DNA of 64,000 bases from Lachnospiraceae bacterium EP-SM-12S-S03 (GCA_020540725.1 JAJBSL010000002.1:100857-164856), one strand, 5' to 3'; numbered from the stretch's first letter, positions 8,376-18,057 are shown. Numbers and translations are program-made. The notes: a model not told the origin generated them from the letters alone.

Positions 8376-10718
8376 CTATGGCTGACGATTCCGGTTGGCA
8401 TGATCTTCGCCCGGTTTCGTTGTCATCAGTTGATAAAGCTTCGTATTTTTCGGAAACTGATTCACAAATGGCACAAGGGAACTTCCATATTTGATCAGTC
8501 CACATCCTGCATCTGCATTGGTGATATATCCCATCTGCTCATTGGAAATATTGAGTAATTGTGCCAGTTTCTCCCGATCCGGCGCCGCCTGATTTAACAT
8601 CACGATATACTCGCTGTTGGACAACATGGTTCTTGCAAGAACGGAATCCAACAGATAATCTACATTCTGCGTAATGGCATTCGGATAGGCATTTCTCTTA
8701 CGAAATCTGCGCCATGCAGAATTAAAGAACGCTCCGGAATATTCATTTTCAAATACTACGTGGAACTCATCCAGGAAAATATGGGTACGTTTTCCCAATT
8801 TCCAGTTCTCTGTCACACGGTTTAACATCGCATCTGTAATGACCAAAAGTCCCATCGTCTTCAACTGTTTTCCCAGATCTAAAATGTCATACACTACCAT
8901 CCGGTTCTTCACATCCACATTGCTTTCATGGGCAAAGGCATCCAGCGTTCCGCTTGTAAATAATTCCAGTTCCAATGCAAGATCCTGTGCCTCCCGTTCC
9001 GGCTGCTCCAGTATTTTGTCCCGGAGTACGCAAAGCGTCGGTATATTTCCGCCTCGTTGGTAATCGTCATATACAGCGGCGGTGCAACGGTCTATGATTG
9101 ATTTTTCTTTGGCGCTTACCCCTTTTTTGTCTAATTGCTCAAAAAGCGATAATACAAACTCTGACTTATCAATGACTGGATTGCCACCGTCCCCATAACC
9201 ATCCACCATATCCATAGCGTTGATATGGTCTTTGCTTCCCGCCGCAATCCGGATGACTTCTCCGCCCATCGCCTCAATGAGTGATGCATACTCCCGCTCC
9301 GGATCACAAATCAAAATATCGTCCCCGGTCGCAAGGGCAAGGAATACTATCAGCATTTTTGCGCTGAAGGACTTTCCACTTCCCGGAACACCAAGTAAAA
9401 AAGAATTAGGATTCAGCAGCTTCGCCTTATTACACATGATTAAATTATGGGAAATCGCATTCTCCCCGCAGTAAATGCCGCCCTCGTCCATAATCTCCTG
9501 CACCCGGAAAGGCATCAGCACCGCAAGGCTTTCCGTTGTCAGGGTGCGAACCGCATTGATTTTCCGTTGTCCGATCGGCAAAGCGGTATTCAGCCCGTCC
9601 ATCTGCTGAAATTTTAAAGTAGCCATCTGACACAAATGCTGCCTTGCAATGGTCAGAAGTGTTTCCGTATCTGCATCCAGTTCTTTCTTTGTATCTGCGG
9701 TATGCACAATCGTTAAAATGCCAAACATCATCCGCTGGTCACGGGTGGTCAGATCATCCAGAAACTCCTTGCTTTCTTTTCTCTGCTGCTCCATATCATA
9801 AGGAACCACTGCGGAAAAGTTATTGTTTGCGTTCTGTCTTCTCTGCCAGTTTGTGATATTCGTCTCCACACCGAGGAGTCGGTTCTCCACTTCCCGTACT
9901 GCCTCATCCGTCGGAACCGGAATGATGTCAATACTCAGCATCAGATTCCGGTTTAATTCTGTCAGCTCCGCAATCATATCGTCTTTGATATAAGACGCAT
10001 AATCCCGCAAAAACAGCACTCTTCCATAACGGTCTCCCATTTTAAAATGATCCCGTTCAAACTCAAAGCTGTCGGGACAGATAAAATCTTTAAAGCTGTG
10101 TCCTTTCTTCATCGCCTGCTGCAGATCAAAGAAAAAAGCGGTTTCCTCACCTGCCCGGTAAAAATCATGCAGTGCCCGCAGTCGTTCTGTCGCATCCAGT
10201 TCCACACATTTGGAACCCAGTCTTGCAAAATGCCCCATCAGATCTGTTCCCACTCGTGCAAAATAGCTTCTCGCCTCTTCCACCGTTTTCTTATACACCG
10301 ATACCGTCACATACTTTTCCTGCACCATTCGATTGGAACCGGTTGCTTTCTCCAACAACATTTCGTTGTATTCCTCCCGGTACACATCCAGTCCGTCCTC
10401 CCGCATTGGGATCAGAATTGCTTTTTCAAAGTCCTGCCGGTTCAGTCTCCGGTTATTGATCGTGATCTTTGTGGTCGCTCCGCTGTCAAAGGAATTGAGC
10501 AGTTCGCTGTATTCCAAGAACATTGCCTCCTGATCTTCCCGGCTTGCTACCGCATAGTTGATATCCATGAATTTGTACGTCCGGGTAAACTTATTCCGCC
10601 CCACCTGAAAGACACCGTCTGCCCATACCGCCTGGATGGGAATGACCTGCTGTACACTCCTCGGTATGCAAAACTTCTCCTTATCCTGTTTAAAAATTGT
10701 CCGCAATGTCTTAATCAT
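8376..10718 (-). CDS. virB4: VirB4-like conjugation ATPase
   Basis: This 780-residue cytoplasmic ATPase of the type IV secretion channel has a poorly conserved N-terminal half and a C-terminal P-loop domain. Walker A is LGVPGSGKSFSAKM near residues 440-452, and Walker B is THIFLDEFHVVF near residue 640, followed by NAITQNVDYLL. It is expected to drive pilus/channel assembly and substrate transfer together with VirD4. The start chosen is the ATG at 10718-10716, which overlaps the PrgI stop and follows GGAGG; an alternative ATG at 10751 lies within prgI. Its length is normal for the family. Confidence 0.95.
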   Translation of the reverse strand: MIKTLRTIFKQDKEKFCIPRSVQQVIPIQAVWADGVFQVGRNKFTRTYKFMDINYAVASREDQEAMFLEYSELLNSFDSGATTKITINNRRLNRQDFEKAILIPMREDGLDVYREEYNEMLLEKATGSNRMVQEKYVTVSVYKKTVEEARSYFARVGTDLMGHFARLGSKCVELDATERLRALHDFYRAGEETAFFFDLQQAMKKGHSFKDFICPDSFEFERDHFKMGDRYGRVLFLRDYASYIKDDMIAELTELNRNLMLSIDIIPVPTDEAVREVENRLLGVETNITNWQRRQNANNNFSAVVPYDMEQQRKESKEFLDDLTTRDQRMMFGILTIVHTADTKKELDADTETLLTIARQHLCQMATLKFQQMDGLNTALPIGQRKINAVRTLTTESLAVLMPFRVQEIMDEGGIYCGENAISHNLIMCNKAKLLNPNSFLLGVPGSGKSFSAKMLIVFLALATGDDILICDPEREYASLIEAMGGEVIRIAAGSKDHINAMDMVDGYGDGGNPVIDKSEFVLSLFEQLDKKGVSAKEKSIIDRCTAAVYDDYQRGGNIPTLCVLRDKILEQPEREAQDLALELELFTSGTLDAFAHESNVDVKNRMVVYDILDLGKQLKTMGLLVITDAMLNRVTENWKLGKRTHIFLDEFHVVFENEYSGAFFNSAWRRFRKRNAYPNAITQNVDYLLDSVLARTMLSNSEYIVMLNQAAPDREKLAQLLNISNEQMGYITNADAGCGLIKYGSSLVPFVNQFPKNTKLYQLMTTKPGEDHANRNRQP

Positions 10719-11076
10719 GTTTCTTCCATTCCTCCTTTTCCCTTGCTTCAATCTCTCCTTTTAGCAGCTCGTAATACAGATTTTCTGACCGGAACACCAG
10801 CTTTTTCGGAATGAGAAACTCGGATTTCAACCATGCCCACAAAAACTGTTCTGCGGTCATCCCGTGATATTTGAAAAATCCCAACGCTGCAAAAGGCGCT
10901 GCCCCTAAGATACACACCCAGCTTACTGTCTCTGTTCCCATGTATGGGCGAAGCAGAAAATAGAGTCCGACTGCAACCACGCAGGCGAAGACAGAAAAAA
11001 TAAACTGCCGCATGGACAGTCCAAAAAACATAGATTCCGTATAGTTTCGGATTTCCCGATTGATTTTTACTTCCAA
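10711..11076 (-). CDS. prgI: PrgI-family membrane protein
   Basis: This 121-residue protein has two closely spaced transmembrane helices (about residues 22-42 and 50-70) after a conserved N-terminal YTESMFFGLSMRQ stretch. That is the pattern of PrgI/TcpE-like (VirB3-type) components of Gram-positive conjugation systems. It would form part of the inner channel with VirB4 and the VirB6-like protein. It begins 15 bp after the VirB6-like gene and overlaps the start of virB4 by 8 bp. Confidence 0.88.
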   Translation of the reverse strand: MEVKINREIRNYTESMFFGLSMRQFIFSVFACVVAVGLYFLLRPYMGTETVSWVCILGAAPFAALGFFKYHGMTAEQFLWAWLKSEFLIPKKLVFRSENLYYELLKGEIEAREKEEWKKHD

Positions 11077-11091
11077 CGTTTGTTCCTCCTT

Positions 11092-11931
11092 TTACAATCC
11101 CATCATTTCCCGTACCACCCGGTCTGCCATCTTCACTGCACCAACCAGTACCAGCATGTTAAAGATCAGTTCTCCGATATAACTCCACACCATCGTCACT
11201 GCCGCCGCATCTGCATCCACCACCGGAGGCGAAGCCGCAAAGACCGAAAAGATAATACATGCCAGCACGATAACCGCACCTTCCAGACAAACCGCCGCAT
11301 ACGATTTCATAAAACTTTTTCCTACACTCTGTGTCGGCTCTCCGGCAAAAGACGCAAGAGGAACCGGTGCAATGGCAGTATAAAGATACAGCCGGAAAAA
11401 ACGCCCATACACACTCATAATCATAATGAAACTTAATACCGTGATAAACAGTCCGCCGATCAAGGTTACTGCCCACAAGGGAATACTCTCAAAGAAACCG
11501 CAGTCTTCCACCGCTGTCACAATTTCTTCCGGCAAAACGGTCTGCTGCGGCTGTCCAAAGCCTGCCGCATTCATAATCGTACTCATTACTCCCTGTATGA
11601 TTTCAAAGAGCGCCATCATCAATTCCAGTCCATAGGTAATGACGCCTTTTGCAATGGCAAAACGGATAAATAATTTCAATGCATGTTCCGGTTTCTTCAC
11701 TTCCACAAAACTTCCACATGTTTTTACCACACCGACAACAAAGAATAACACAAGCAAAGCATAACCGATTGCCTGCAAAGCTCCGTTAATACTGACAATC
11801 ACATTCCAGATATCACCGCCTTTGAATGTCTCCGGAGACTGTGTGATAATCTGCCAGATTTCCGCCAGCTTGCTGTTCCACGTTTCCAACGCATTGACGA
11901 GATTTTGTACTACCCAGTTGTCTGATTCCAT
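11092..11931 (-). CDS. VirB6/TrbL-like polytopic channel protein
   Basis: This 279-residue hydrophobic protein has five to six predicted transmembrane helices, for example at about 50-75, 90-115, 150-180, 195-220 and 235-265. The conserved AIAPVPLASFAGEP segment and the C-terminal VGAVKMADRVVREMMGL are typical of the TrbL/CD0411-like family in Tn1549-type ICEs. It probably forms the membrane pore of the mating channel. It lies between the pilin-like protein and PrgI; the gap to the pilin gene holds a strong hairpin. Confidence 0.9.
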   Translation of the reverse strand: MESDNWVVQNLVNALETWNSKLAEIWQIITQSPETFKGGDIWNVIVSINGALQAIGYALLVLFFVVGVVKTCGSFVEVKKPEHALKLFIRFAIAKGVITYGLELMMALFEIIQGVMSTIMNAAGFGQPQQTVLPEEIVTAVEDCGFFESIPLWAVTLIGGLFITVLSFIMIMSVYGRFFRLYLYTAIAPVPLASFAGEPTQSVGKSFMKSYAAVCLEGAVIVLACIIFSVFAASPPVVDADAAAVTMVWSYIGELIFNMLVLVGAVKMADRVVREMMGL

Positions 11932-11956
11932 TCACAACCCTCCTTTCCGGCAGCAC

Positions 11957-11990
11957 ATTCCCCAAGCTGCTTTTTACGCACTTGGGGAAT
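11957..11990 (-). terminator. Intra-operon hairpin between pilin-like and VirB6-like genes
   Basis: ATTCCCCAAG and CTTGGGGAAT form a ten-base perfect stem with a 14-base loop, 15 bases after the pilin-like stop codon. No clear T-run follows, and the operon continues, so it may be a partial terminator or an mRNA-protecting stem that raises pilin transcript levels. Confidence 0.55.
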
Positions 11991-12005
11991 CCTGCCTGTT
12001 TCTTT

Positions 12006-12395
12006 TTAACCTGCAATCAGAGTCAAAATCTCTTTGGCAAAGGTAATGACTACACCGCCTGCCAGCGTCAGAAACCCGTTCGCTCTCTGACTCGGATCAT
12101 GGGACTTTAAAGACAACCCGATCTGTACAATTCCAAACCCAAGCAAAATCATACCGATGGCACGGATCAGTCCGAAAATAAAATCGGACAGGTTATTGAC
12201 TACTGCAATGGGATCACCGGCTGCAAATACGGTTGTTCCTCCCATCGTCAGCATCAACACCAGCACCAAGTACAAGCCAAAGGCTTTTTTCGTCTTTGCT
12301 CCCATAGGAAGTTTTTGCATTTCTCCGGCTGCTCCTCTCTTCTTACCTCTCATTTCTGCTCCCTTCTGCTGTCTGTCTCTCTGTTTAAACATCAT
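12006..12395 (-). CDS. Maff2/VirB2-like pilin-type membrane protein
   Basis: This 129-residue protein has a basic N-terminus, a first hydrophobic segment at about 35-55 that ends in the signal-peptidase-like TTVFAAGDP, and two further helices at about 70-90 and 105-127. The last 75 residues match the small Maff2-type proteins that occupy the VirB2 slot in Tn1549-type elements. The start at 12395 follows AAGGAGG at good distance and overlaps the virD4 stop by 11 bp; a shorter start at the MRGKKRG methionine is possible. The likely role is a pilin-like or channel-lining subunit. Confidence 0.82.
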   Translation of the reverse strand: MMFKQRDRQQKGAEMRGKKRGAAGEMQKLPMGAKTKKAFGLYLVLVLMLTMGGTTVFAAGDPIAVVNNLSDFIFGLIRAIGMILLGFGIVQIGLSLKSHDPSQRANGFLTLAGGVVITFAKEILTLIAG

Positions 12396-14211
12396 CTGTT
12401 TCTTCCTCCTTGTTTTGACTAAATACAGTTTCCAGTTCTTCATTCGAGAAAAGTTCCAACGCTTGCACATCCACTTCTCCCACGTCTTCTGCCTGAATTT
12501 CTCCTTCCAGACTATCCGTCAGGGAAATTCCTGCAACCGCCTTTGTCACTTCTCCGTGGCGGTACGGTTTTCCTTTTCCATCCGTTGTAAGCGCAACATT
12601 CGGATGGCTTAAAATATCAATCTTCTCATCTAAAATCGGGCGCTCCCCGCGAATAAAAAGAAGTGCATAGCGGTTATCCAGCATACGCACTTCGTCCGGC
12701 GTCATCAGTTCACGCCCTGAGATTTGATAATTGGTAGAATAATTTCCAGAATGCCCCGTTGATTTTCCATAGGTATTCAGGTCAATGGTGGCTTTTCCTA
12801 ACAATTCACTCACATATTTATGGGTACTCTGCTCATTTCCTCCAAGATAAAGAAATTCATCGCAGTTCCCGATGATTGCCTCCCATTCTTTCTCAAACAA
12901 TGCTTTTAATGCGGCAATATTCTGTAAGACAATCGACACGCTCACCGCCCTTGAGCGCATAACGCTGAGTATTTTAGAAAAATCATCGGGCAGCGATACG
13001 TTGCTGAACTCATCCATCAGGAAATGGACCGGAACCGGCAGACTTCCTCCATGTTTATAATCCGCCGAATAAAAAAGCTGCTGAAATAACTGAGTATATA
13101 AAATAGACACCAAAAAGTTATAACTGGTATCGTTATCCGGTATTACCGCAAACAACGCCACTTTCTTTTCTCCGAGGGAGGACAGATCCAAATCGTCTGT
13201 TGCAGTCAATGCAGACAGACTGGCAAGATTGAATTTCTCCAATCTTGCCGCCAGCGTAATCTGAATGGATTTTAAGGTTTTGGCGCTTCCTGAGTGATAG
13301 TCTTTATAATACTTTACAGCGATATGATCTGGGTTCTTCATCTCCAGCCGCTCAAACAATTCATCCAACGGTGACTGATAATCATCGTTGTCCTCCCGCA
13401 CTTCCCCTGCCCGCAGCATTTCCATTACCATCGGAAAATTCTGTTCCTCTTTCGGCGCTTCGTATTTCAGATAAAAAATCAGCGCCAGCAAAAGCATGGA
13501 TGCGGCAGTATCCCAAAAGGGATCGTTGCTCTGACTTCCTTTCGGTGTCGTTGCCTTAAATAAATTTGTCACCAGCCGCTGCACATCATTGTCATCCTTC
13601 AGATATACAAAGGGATTGTAACAATGACTTTTCTCCATGTTGATCAAATCCAGCACCCGGACTTCATAACCTTCCGCCTCCAAAAGATGCCCCGTATCCC
13701 GCAGATTCTCTCCTTTGGGATCGAGCACTACAAACGAAGTGTTCGCCTGCATCAGATTGGGCTTGCAAAAAAAGCGGGTTTTTCCAGAACCACTTCCTCC
13801 CACGACAATCGTTAACAGATTTCTCCGGTGCTTCCGGCTGTTATAGCTAATCCGCACATGTTTCGTCATCAACTTGTTTGCCTCAAATTTCTTGTCGCTG
13901 TATTTCTTGTTGATCTCCTGAGCGTTTCCCCACTGTGCCGAACCATGTTCTTCACCTCTTCGGTAATTTCTTCTCGTAGACAGGTAAATCCCGATTCCCA
14001 TTCCATAGCAAGCAAGAAAAAGAAGGACAGTTTTCAGGCTGTCCTTACACATTTGAATCCGAAACGGGTGCTGGATTGCTTCTGGTAATTTTTCCATCAC
14101 ACGCAAAAGCCCATCAAAGAAAAACGGTGCAGTCAATAGCGCAAGCCATACCACCGGAACGATTCCGGAGAAAATCAGTATCCTGCTCTCTTTCCTCTCA
14201 TCGCTCTTCAC
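12385..14211 (-). CDS. virD4: VirD4/TraG type IV coupling protein
   Basis: This 608-residue coupling ATPase brings the relaxosome to the transfer channel. It has two N-terminal transmembrane helices (about 10-30 and 55-75) and a P-loop domain with Walker A VVGGSGSGKTRFF near residues 133-145. VLDPKGENLRDTG and the Walker B-like FLMDEFSNVSLPDDF follow. The chosen start is a GTG at 14211-14209 preceded by AAAGGGGCGG, overlapping the previous gene by 14 bp; an ATG at 14262 would add 17 residues. Neighbours are a small conserved gene upstream and the pilin-like gene downstream. Confidence 0.95.
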   Translation of the reverse strand: MKSDERKESRILIFSGIVPVVWLALLTAPFFFDGLLRVMEKLPEAIQHPFRIQMCKDSLKTVLLFLACYGMGIGIYLSTRRNYRRGEEHGSAQWGNAQEINKKYSDKKFEANKLMTKHVRISYNSRKHRRNLLTIVVGGSGSGKTRFFCKPNLMQANTSFVVLDPKGENLRDTGHLLEAEGYEVRVLDLINMEKSHCYNPFVYLKDDNDVQRLVTNLFKATTPKGSQSNDPFWDTAASMLLLALIFYLKYEAPKEEQNFPMVMEMLRAGEVREDNDDYQSPLDELFERLEMKNPDHIAVKYYKDYHSGSAKTLKSIQITLAARLEKFNLASLSALTATDDLDLSSLGEKKVALFAVIPDNDTSYNFLVSILYTQLFQQLFYSADYKHGGSLPVPVHFLMDEFSNVSLPDDFSKILSVMRSRAVSVSIVLQNIAALKALFEKEWEAIIGNCDEFLYLGGNEQSTHKYVSELLGKATIDLNTYGKSTGHSGNYSTNYQISGRELMTPDEVRMLDNRYALLFIRGERPILDEKIDILSHPNVALTTDGKGKPYRHGEVTKAVAGISLTDSLEGEIQAEDVGEVDVQALELFSNEELETVFSQNKEEETDDV

Positions 14212-14401
14212 GGTGCCACCGCCCCTTTCGTTCTTTCTCCGGCAGTTGTTCCATCCCTTCAATGACTTTCATCAGCACATCCTCTACAAGCTCTGTATCC
14301 TGATTCGTTTCCAACAACTGATTCCGCTTATCTTTCAGGGAATGAAAAATTATGCCGCACTCATATCGGTCTAATTTCAAAGTCACTTTTTCCTCATGCA
14401 A
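14198..14401 (-). CDS. Small conserved protein upstream of virD4
   Basis: This 67-residue soluble protein is acidic and basic mixed, mostly helical, with ECGIIFHSLKDKRNQLL and ELVEDVLMKVIEGMEQL. GGGAGGTGAGG lies about nine bases before the ATG. Small proteins of this kind occur in the same position in related elements, but no function is known to me. The 14-bp overlap with virD4 suggests translational coupling. Confidence 0.7.
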   Translation of the reverse strand: MHEEKVTLKLDRYECGIIFHSLKDKRNQLLETNQDTELVEDVLMKVIEGMEQLPEKERKGRWHREER

Positions 14402-14468
14402 ATGTCCTCACCTCCCATACGGAACTTTCTTTTTCTCATTCGTTTTTTCGCTCCTTTCGTTCTCTGCT

Positions 14469-15398
14469 CTATCTCGCATCGCCTCTCTGCGGATGAGATT
14501 CCGCGCGTGGCTGCTGGCGTTCCGTCTGATTGCGTTCCTGCTGCAAAGACTTCTCCATCCGGGCATTGATGTTCTTAAAGGATTCCTGCGCTTTCGCTAA
14601 TTCCGCACGGACTTCCTGCGGTTCCATGTTTTCAAAAAACTCCGGCGCATGGCTAAAATCAAAATACTGTGTGTCAATACCATACTTCTTGCAAAGCATA
14701 TAAGACGCGCAGTAAGCATGAAATGCCTCTGCATCCCGGTCATATATCTTCTTTCCATCTGCGAACCCTGCAAGCGCAAGTTCCGGGGATAGGGAAAGAA
14801 AAATGGATTGTGCATCCATCCCTTTTCTTACATAGATACATCTTTCATCCGGTGCAAACAGCGCACCTTTCCCCTCCGGCATCTGATCCGGTTCTGCCGG
14901 AACAATATTCACCGGAGGATTGCTGAGCAGCGCACGGATTAACTGTTGTTCTGTGATCTGCGGTTTCTCCTGCGTATAATTGCGTAAACTGGTCTGCGAT
15001 GGCTCGTACAGTTTCTTGGCATTGTAATACGTTCCAATACTTCCATCTTCACGCTCATACTCTTTTCCCGGCTCTAAGATGAGTACCGGATTGTCCCGCT
15101 CCTGTCGTTTCACAAAGGTTCCCTGACTTCTCCAGTAGCTATAATCGCCTAACTTCTGCGCCTCCGGTCGCTGCGCTAAGATCAGCAGGGAATTACTCGC
15201 AGTATAGCGGTCAAAGCGGCTCTGCACATCCAGATATTTCTGAAACATCTGACTATCCGTTGCAACTGCCGCCGTAATCTGTTCTGACAATTCATAACAA
15301 CGGTTCCGGTTATTCTTACTCTCCGCAATAAATGCCGCTGTGCGGTCATCCTGCGGAACTGCGGATACATTTAACATAGAATCAAAATTTGTACTCAT
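14469..15398 (-). CDS. ArdC/LtrC-like ssDNA-binding domain protein
   Basis: This 309-residue protein has an N-terminal half that resembles the ArdC/LtrC-type ssDNA-binding domain of mobile elements. The cues are FDRYTASNSLLILAQRP, a YWRSQGTFVKRQE segment and ILEPGKEYEREDG. The middle carries a metallopeptidase-like region without an obvious HExxH motif, and the C-terminus is Gln/Arg/Glu-rich and probably disordered. Proteins of this group are linked to protection of transferred single-stranded DNA or anti-restriction; here that is inference. It starts 6 bp after pcfB. Confidence 0.75.
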   Translation of the reverse strand: MSTNFDSMLNVSAVPQDDRTAAFIAESKNNRNRCYELSEQITAAVATDSQMFQKYLDVQSRFDRYTASNSLLILAQRPEAQKLGDYSYWRSQGTFVKRQERDNPVLILEPGKEYEREDGSIGTYYNAKKLYEPSQTSLRNYTQEKPQITEQQLIRALLSNPPVNIVPAEPDQMPEGKGALFAPDERCIYVRKGMDAQSIFLSLSPELALAGFADGKKIYDRDAEAFHAYCASYMLCKKYGIDTQYFDFSHAPEFFENMEPQEVRAELAKAQESFKNINARMEKSLQQERNQTERQQPRAESHPQRGDAR

Positions 15399-15403
15399 CT
15401 CTT

Positions 15404-16267
15404 TTACCTCTCTTTGCTTGTTTTTTTCACTTTCCTGTTCTGTGGTTGCCGATGCTCCAGTACTCTTTCTTGCTGTCTTCTTCCCCTTTGCTGTACACGA
15501 TCGGAAACTGGCTGATTTCGTTTCTTCTGGTTTCTTCCCGCCTGAATCTCCCGTAACTCCTCCCGCACCGATTTCTTCTGCGGCGCTGTCGGCATATACA
15601 AATTAGAAGTACCCTCGGCGGTTCTGCTGTGCCTCTCGGAGATAGGCTCGGACAGAAGGGATTTCTCTGTCTTTGCCAAAGAGGGGTTTCGCGGCTGTGT
15701 CTCCTCTTTCTTACTCGGCGCACCCATCAACTCCTCCATCAACTGATCCGTATCGGATTTCTCCCTTCCGGTTCGCTCCGGCACATCCTGAGACTGCCCG
15801 GATTTTTTCACTCCGGTTCTTTCTTCTCCAACGGTCTTTGCTTTCTGTTCCCGTGATTTTTCGATTTCCGTCTTAATCTGCGCCGCCTCCGTAACCGTTG
15901 CAAACTGAAAGCGCTCTACAATACGGTTGATCCGGGGCGCATCCTCTTCCTTTACCATAATGTCTACCATTCCATCGCTGCTTCCTTTTGGATTTCGCAC
16001 CGCGCAGTACAAGATTCCATACCGCTTTGCCTCCTGCACAAATTTACGCAAATCACTTTCTTTCACGGAAAATACCGTCAGCGGACGTCCCGAACGCACC
16101 AGCGTTTCCAATCTCGCCCGCCCACGCGTCTTTTTCTGTTCTTTCAAAATGGCATATAAAAGCACTGCAAGCTGTTTGGCTCCTGCCCCGGAAATTTTCA
16201 ATGCTGCTTCTCCCACTTCCAGCGACATCCGTACTACTTGATCAGCGGCTTCCCCTGATGTGTTCAT
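15404..16267 (-). CDS. pcfB: PcfB-family (DUF3801) relaxosome accessory protein
   Basis: This 287-residue protein has an N-terminal helix pair (about 1-45), the conserved FSVKESDLRKFVQEAKRYGI segment near residue 70 and VDIMVKEEDAPRINRIVE near 105, the hallmarks of PcfB/DUF3801. The second half is Lys/Glu/Arg-rich and low in complexity. PcfB of pCF10 links the relaxase to the coupling protein; the same role is likely here because it directly follows the relaxase gene with a 26-bp overlap and precedes virD4 by two genes. Confidence 0.88.
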   Translation of the reverse strand: MNTSGEAADQVVRMSLEVGEAALKISGAGAKQLAVLLYAILKEQKKTRGRARLETLVRSGRPLTVFSVKESDLRKFVQEAKRYGILYCAVRNPKGSSDGMVDIMVKEEDAPRINRIVERFQFATVTEAAQIKTEIEKSREQKAKTVGEERTGVKKSGQSQDVPERTGREKSDTDQLMEELMGAPSKKEETQPRNPSLAKTEKSLLSEPISERHSRTAEGTSNLYMPTAPQKKSVREELREIQAGRNQKKRNQPVSDRVQQRGRRQQERVLEHRQPQNRKVKKTSKER

Positions 16268-17690
16268 GTCTTACCTCCTCCTTTCTCTCTGTTGTCTCCT
16301 GCCTCACAATAGATATCTTCTCTTTTAAAATTTGAGAACGTGTGGCAATTCCATCACAAAGTTTCACCTCCTCCCGCAGTTCTTTTATCTCTTCTGTCAA
16401 TTTGGAAATCTCAGCTTTCAACGCTTCCTGCACATTCTCATCCTTTGCGCTTCGGAGTCGATACCTGAGATGTGTGCGCTCATCCTCCAACTGTTTTCGT
16501 CGGCTTTCACAAGTTTCTTTCCACGAAAAAAGCTGCTCTGCGGTATCAATATGACAACGACAAAGCAGCCTTGTTTCTTTTTTAATCTGATTCAATTTGT
16601 TTAAATCTTCCCTCAGCAATAAATGCAGTTCTTTTTGATTCATGGGTGATCGATTTTTCGGAAGAATTCCTAACAGATAACAATAATGCAGGTACAATCC
16701 CCGTAATCCTCCAATTTTTCGTTTCGGTTGGAATGTTCCACGCAGATAGATCTGTCTGATTCTTCTTTGCTCTTGTACCAAACGATAAGAAGTTTTCAGA
16801 AACGGACTCTTTTCTTCTGCTAAAATTCTCCTGCGGATTGCTTCGATTGTGTACGCCTCTCCAAAGTTGCGGGCAAGTTTCAATCCTCTGTCTCTTCCCA
16901 ACGGTCGCAAGGTAATATCCTGTCCGAACTTGATCTCATACCCTTTCTCCCTTAGAAAATGGAAAAACTGATTTTCCGTCCTTGCCATACGGATTGCTTC
17001 ATCTACATCTGCCCGTACCATTCCCCGGTAAGTCGGCTTCTGTTCCTGATTTGCCCTCCACTCCCCATAATGCTGAGACTTCCCCTCACTTGGATGTTCA
17101 ATCACAGATAACGCATACTCCTTACATAATCTGTCTGATTCCCTTCGCATCCTGCGATAATCTTGTTTCGTCCGGTGATACCGTTTTCCATCCAAAAAGG
17201 AAACCGAGTTGACTACAAAATGATTATGCAAATGGTTCTCCTTATCCAAATGGGTTGCCACCAACACCTGAAACCGATCACCCCACAATGTTTCTGCCAG
17301 TTTCACACCGATCTCATGCGCCATCGCCGGCGTACATTCTCCCGGCGCAAAAGACTGATACCCATGAAATGCCATGATTCCCTCATCTTTCCCGTACCGT
17401 TTTTTGACTGCCATCATTTCTCCACGGGCAGTAGCAAGTGCACAATTCACGCCGGAAACATACTGCTGCATAACCATTACTTCCTCCGCAATTTCCTTTC
17501 CACGTTGTTTAAGTCTTGTCTTTTCTTCATTTACCGCATATGCAATGACATCGGACAGCCCTTGTGATTCTTCTTCCGTGATTTCTTTTTGCTCCACATA
17601 AACTGGATTTCTCGTCTTCTCCGGATTCTCTACATAAATCACGACCTTTCCAAGCCACCCTTTCACACTCCAAATGGATGTGGTTGCCAT
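16242..17690 (-). CDS. Relaxase/mobilization nuclease, MOBP (VirD2-like)
   Basis: This 482-residue relaxase nicks oriT and pilots the transferred strand. The N-terminal 250 residues form the catalytic domain, with the histidine triad THLDKENHLHNHFVVNSVS (His147, His153, His155, His157) and upstream QYVSGVNC. The C-terminal half is helical and basic, with coiled-coil at about 390-460. The start is the ATG at 17690, which overlaps the mobC stop; a codon 21 bases earlier would lie inside mobC. It is encoded directly after mobC and about 1.5 kb from a sequence with oriT-like inverted repeats. Confidence 0.94.
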   Translation of the reverse strand: MATTSIWSVKGWLGKVVIYVENPEKTRNPVYVEQKEITEEESQGLSDVIAYAVNEEKTRLKQRGKEIAEEVMVMQQYVSGVNCALATARGEMMAVKKRYGKDEGIMAFHGYQSFAPGECTPAMAHEIGVKLAETLWGDRFQVLVATHLDKENHLHNHFVVNSVSFLDGKRYHRTKQDYRRMRRESDRLCKEYALSVIEHPSEGKSQHYGEWRANQEQKPTYRGMVRADVDEAIRMARTENQFFHFLREKGYEIKFGQDITLRPLGRDRGLKLARNFGEAYTIEAIRRRILAEEKSPFLKTSYRLVQEQRRIRQIYLRGTFQPKRKIGGLRGLYLHYCYLLGILPKNRSPMNQKELHLLLREDLNKLNQIKKETRLLCRCHIDTAEQLFSWKETCESRRKQLEDERTHLRYRLRSAKDENVQEALKAEISKLTEEIKELREEVKLCDGIATRSQILKEKISIVRQETTERKEEVRHEHIRGSR

Positions 17691-17691
17691 C

Positions 17692-18057
17692 TCACTGACC
17701 TCTTTTCTCACATCTGCCCGTTCTTTCCTGCGGATTTTTCTCCGGTAAAATCACAGCTTCAGTAATCTCTTTTACCGTCTGCTCAAACAACCGGACTGCT
17801 GCATCATATCTCTGAACGTCCATCACATTCAGCACATGTGCTTTCTGCGCAATCTGATTCAGGTTATTCCCGATTTTATGAAGCTCCCGCATCATGGAAT
17901 AATAATCCGGCGGCGGTGCGTCTCTTGGAACAATCCCGGTAATGACTTGACGCAGATAAGCCTCCCGGTTCAAACCGCTTTTCTTCACTTTCTTATCCAA
18001 CGCCTCTGCTTCTTTCCGATTCAACCGAAACATAATAGCAATATTCCGTTTCCTCAT
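17692..18057 (-). CDS. mobC: MobC-type relaxosome protein
   Basis: This 121-residue protein has a ribbon-helix-helix-like N-terminus (IMFRLNRKEAEALDKKVKK), followed by LNREAYLRQVITG and the conserved HKIGNNLNQIAQKAH helix of the MobC family. It helps the relaxase recognise and open oriT DNA. It overlaps the upstream DUF5688 gene by 4 bp and the relaxase gene start closely follows, so the three are translated from one transcript. Confidence 0.93.
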   Translation of the reverse strand: MRKRNIAIMFRLNRKEAEALDKKVKKSGLNREAYLRQVITGIVPRDAPPPDYYSMMRELHKIGNNLNQIAQKAHVLNVMDVQRYDAAVRLFEQTVKEITEAVILPEKNPQERTGRCEKRGQ

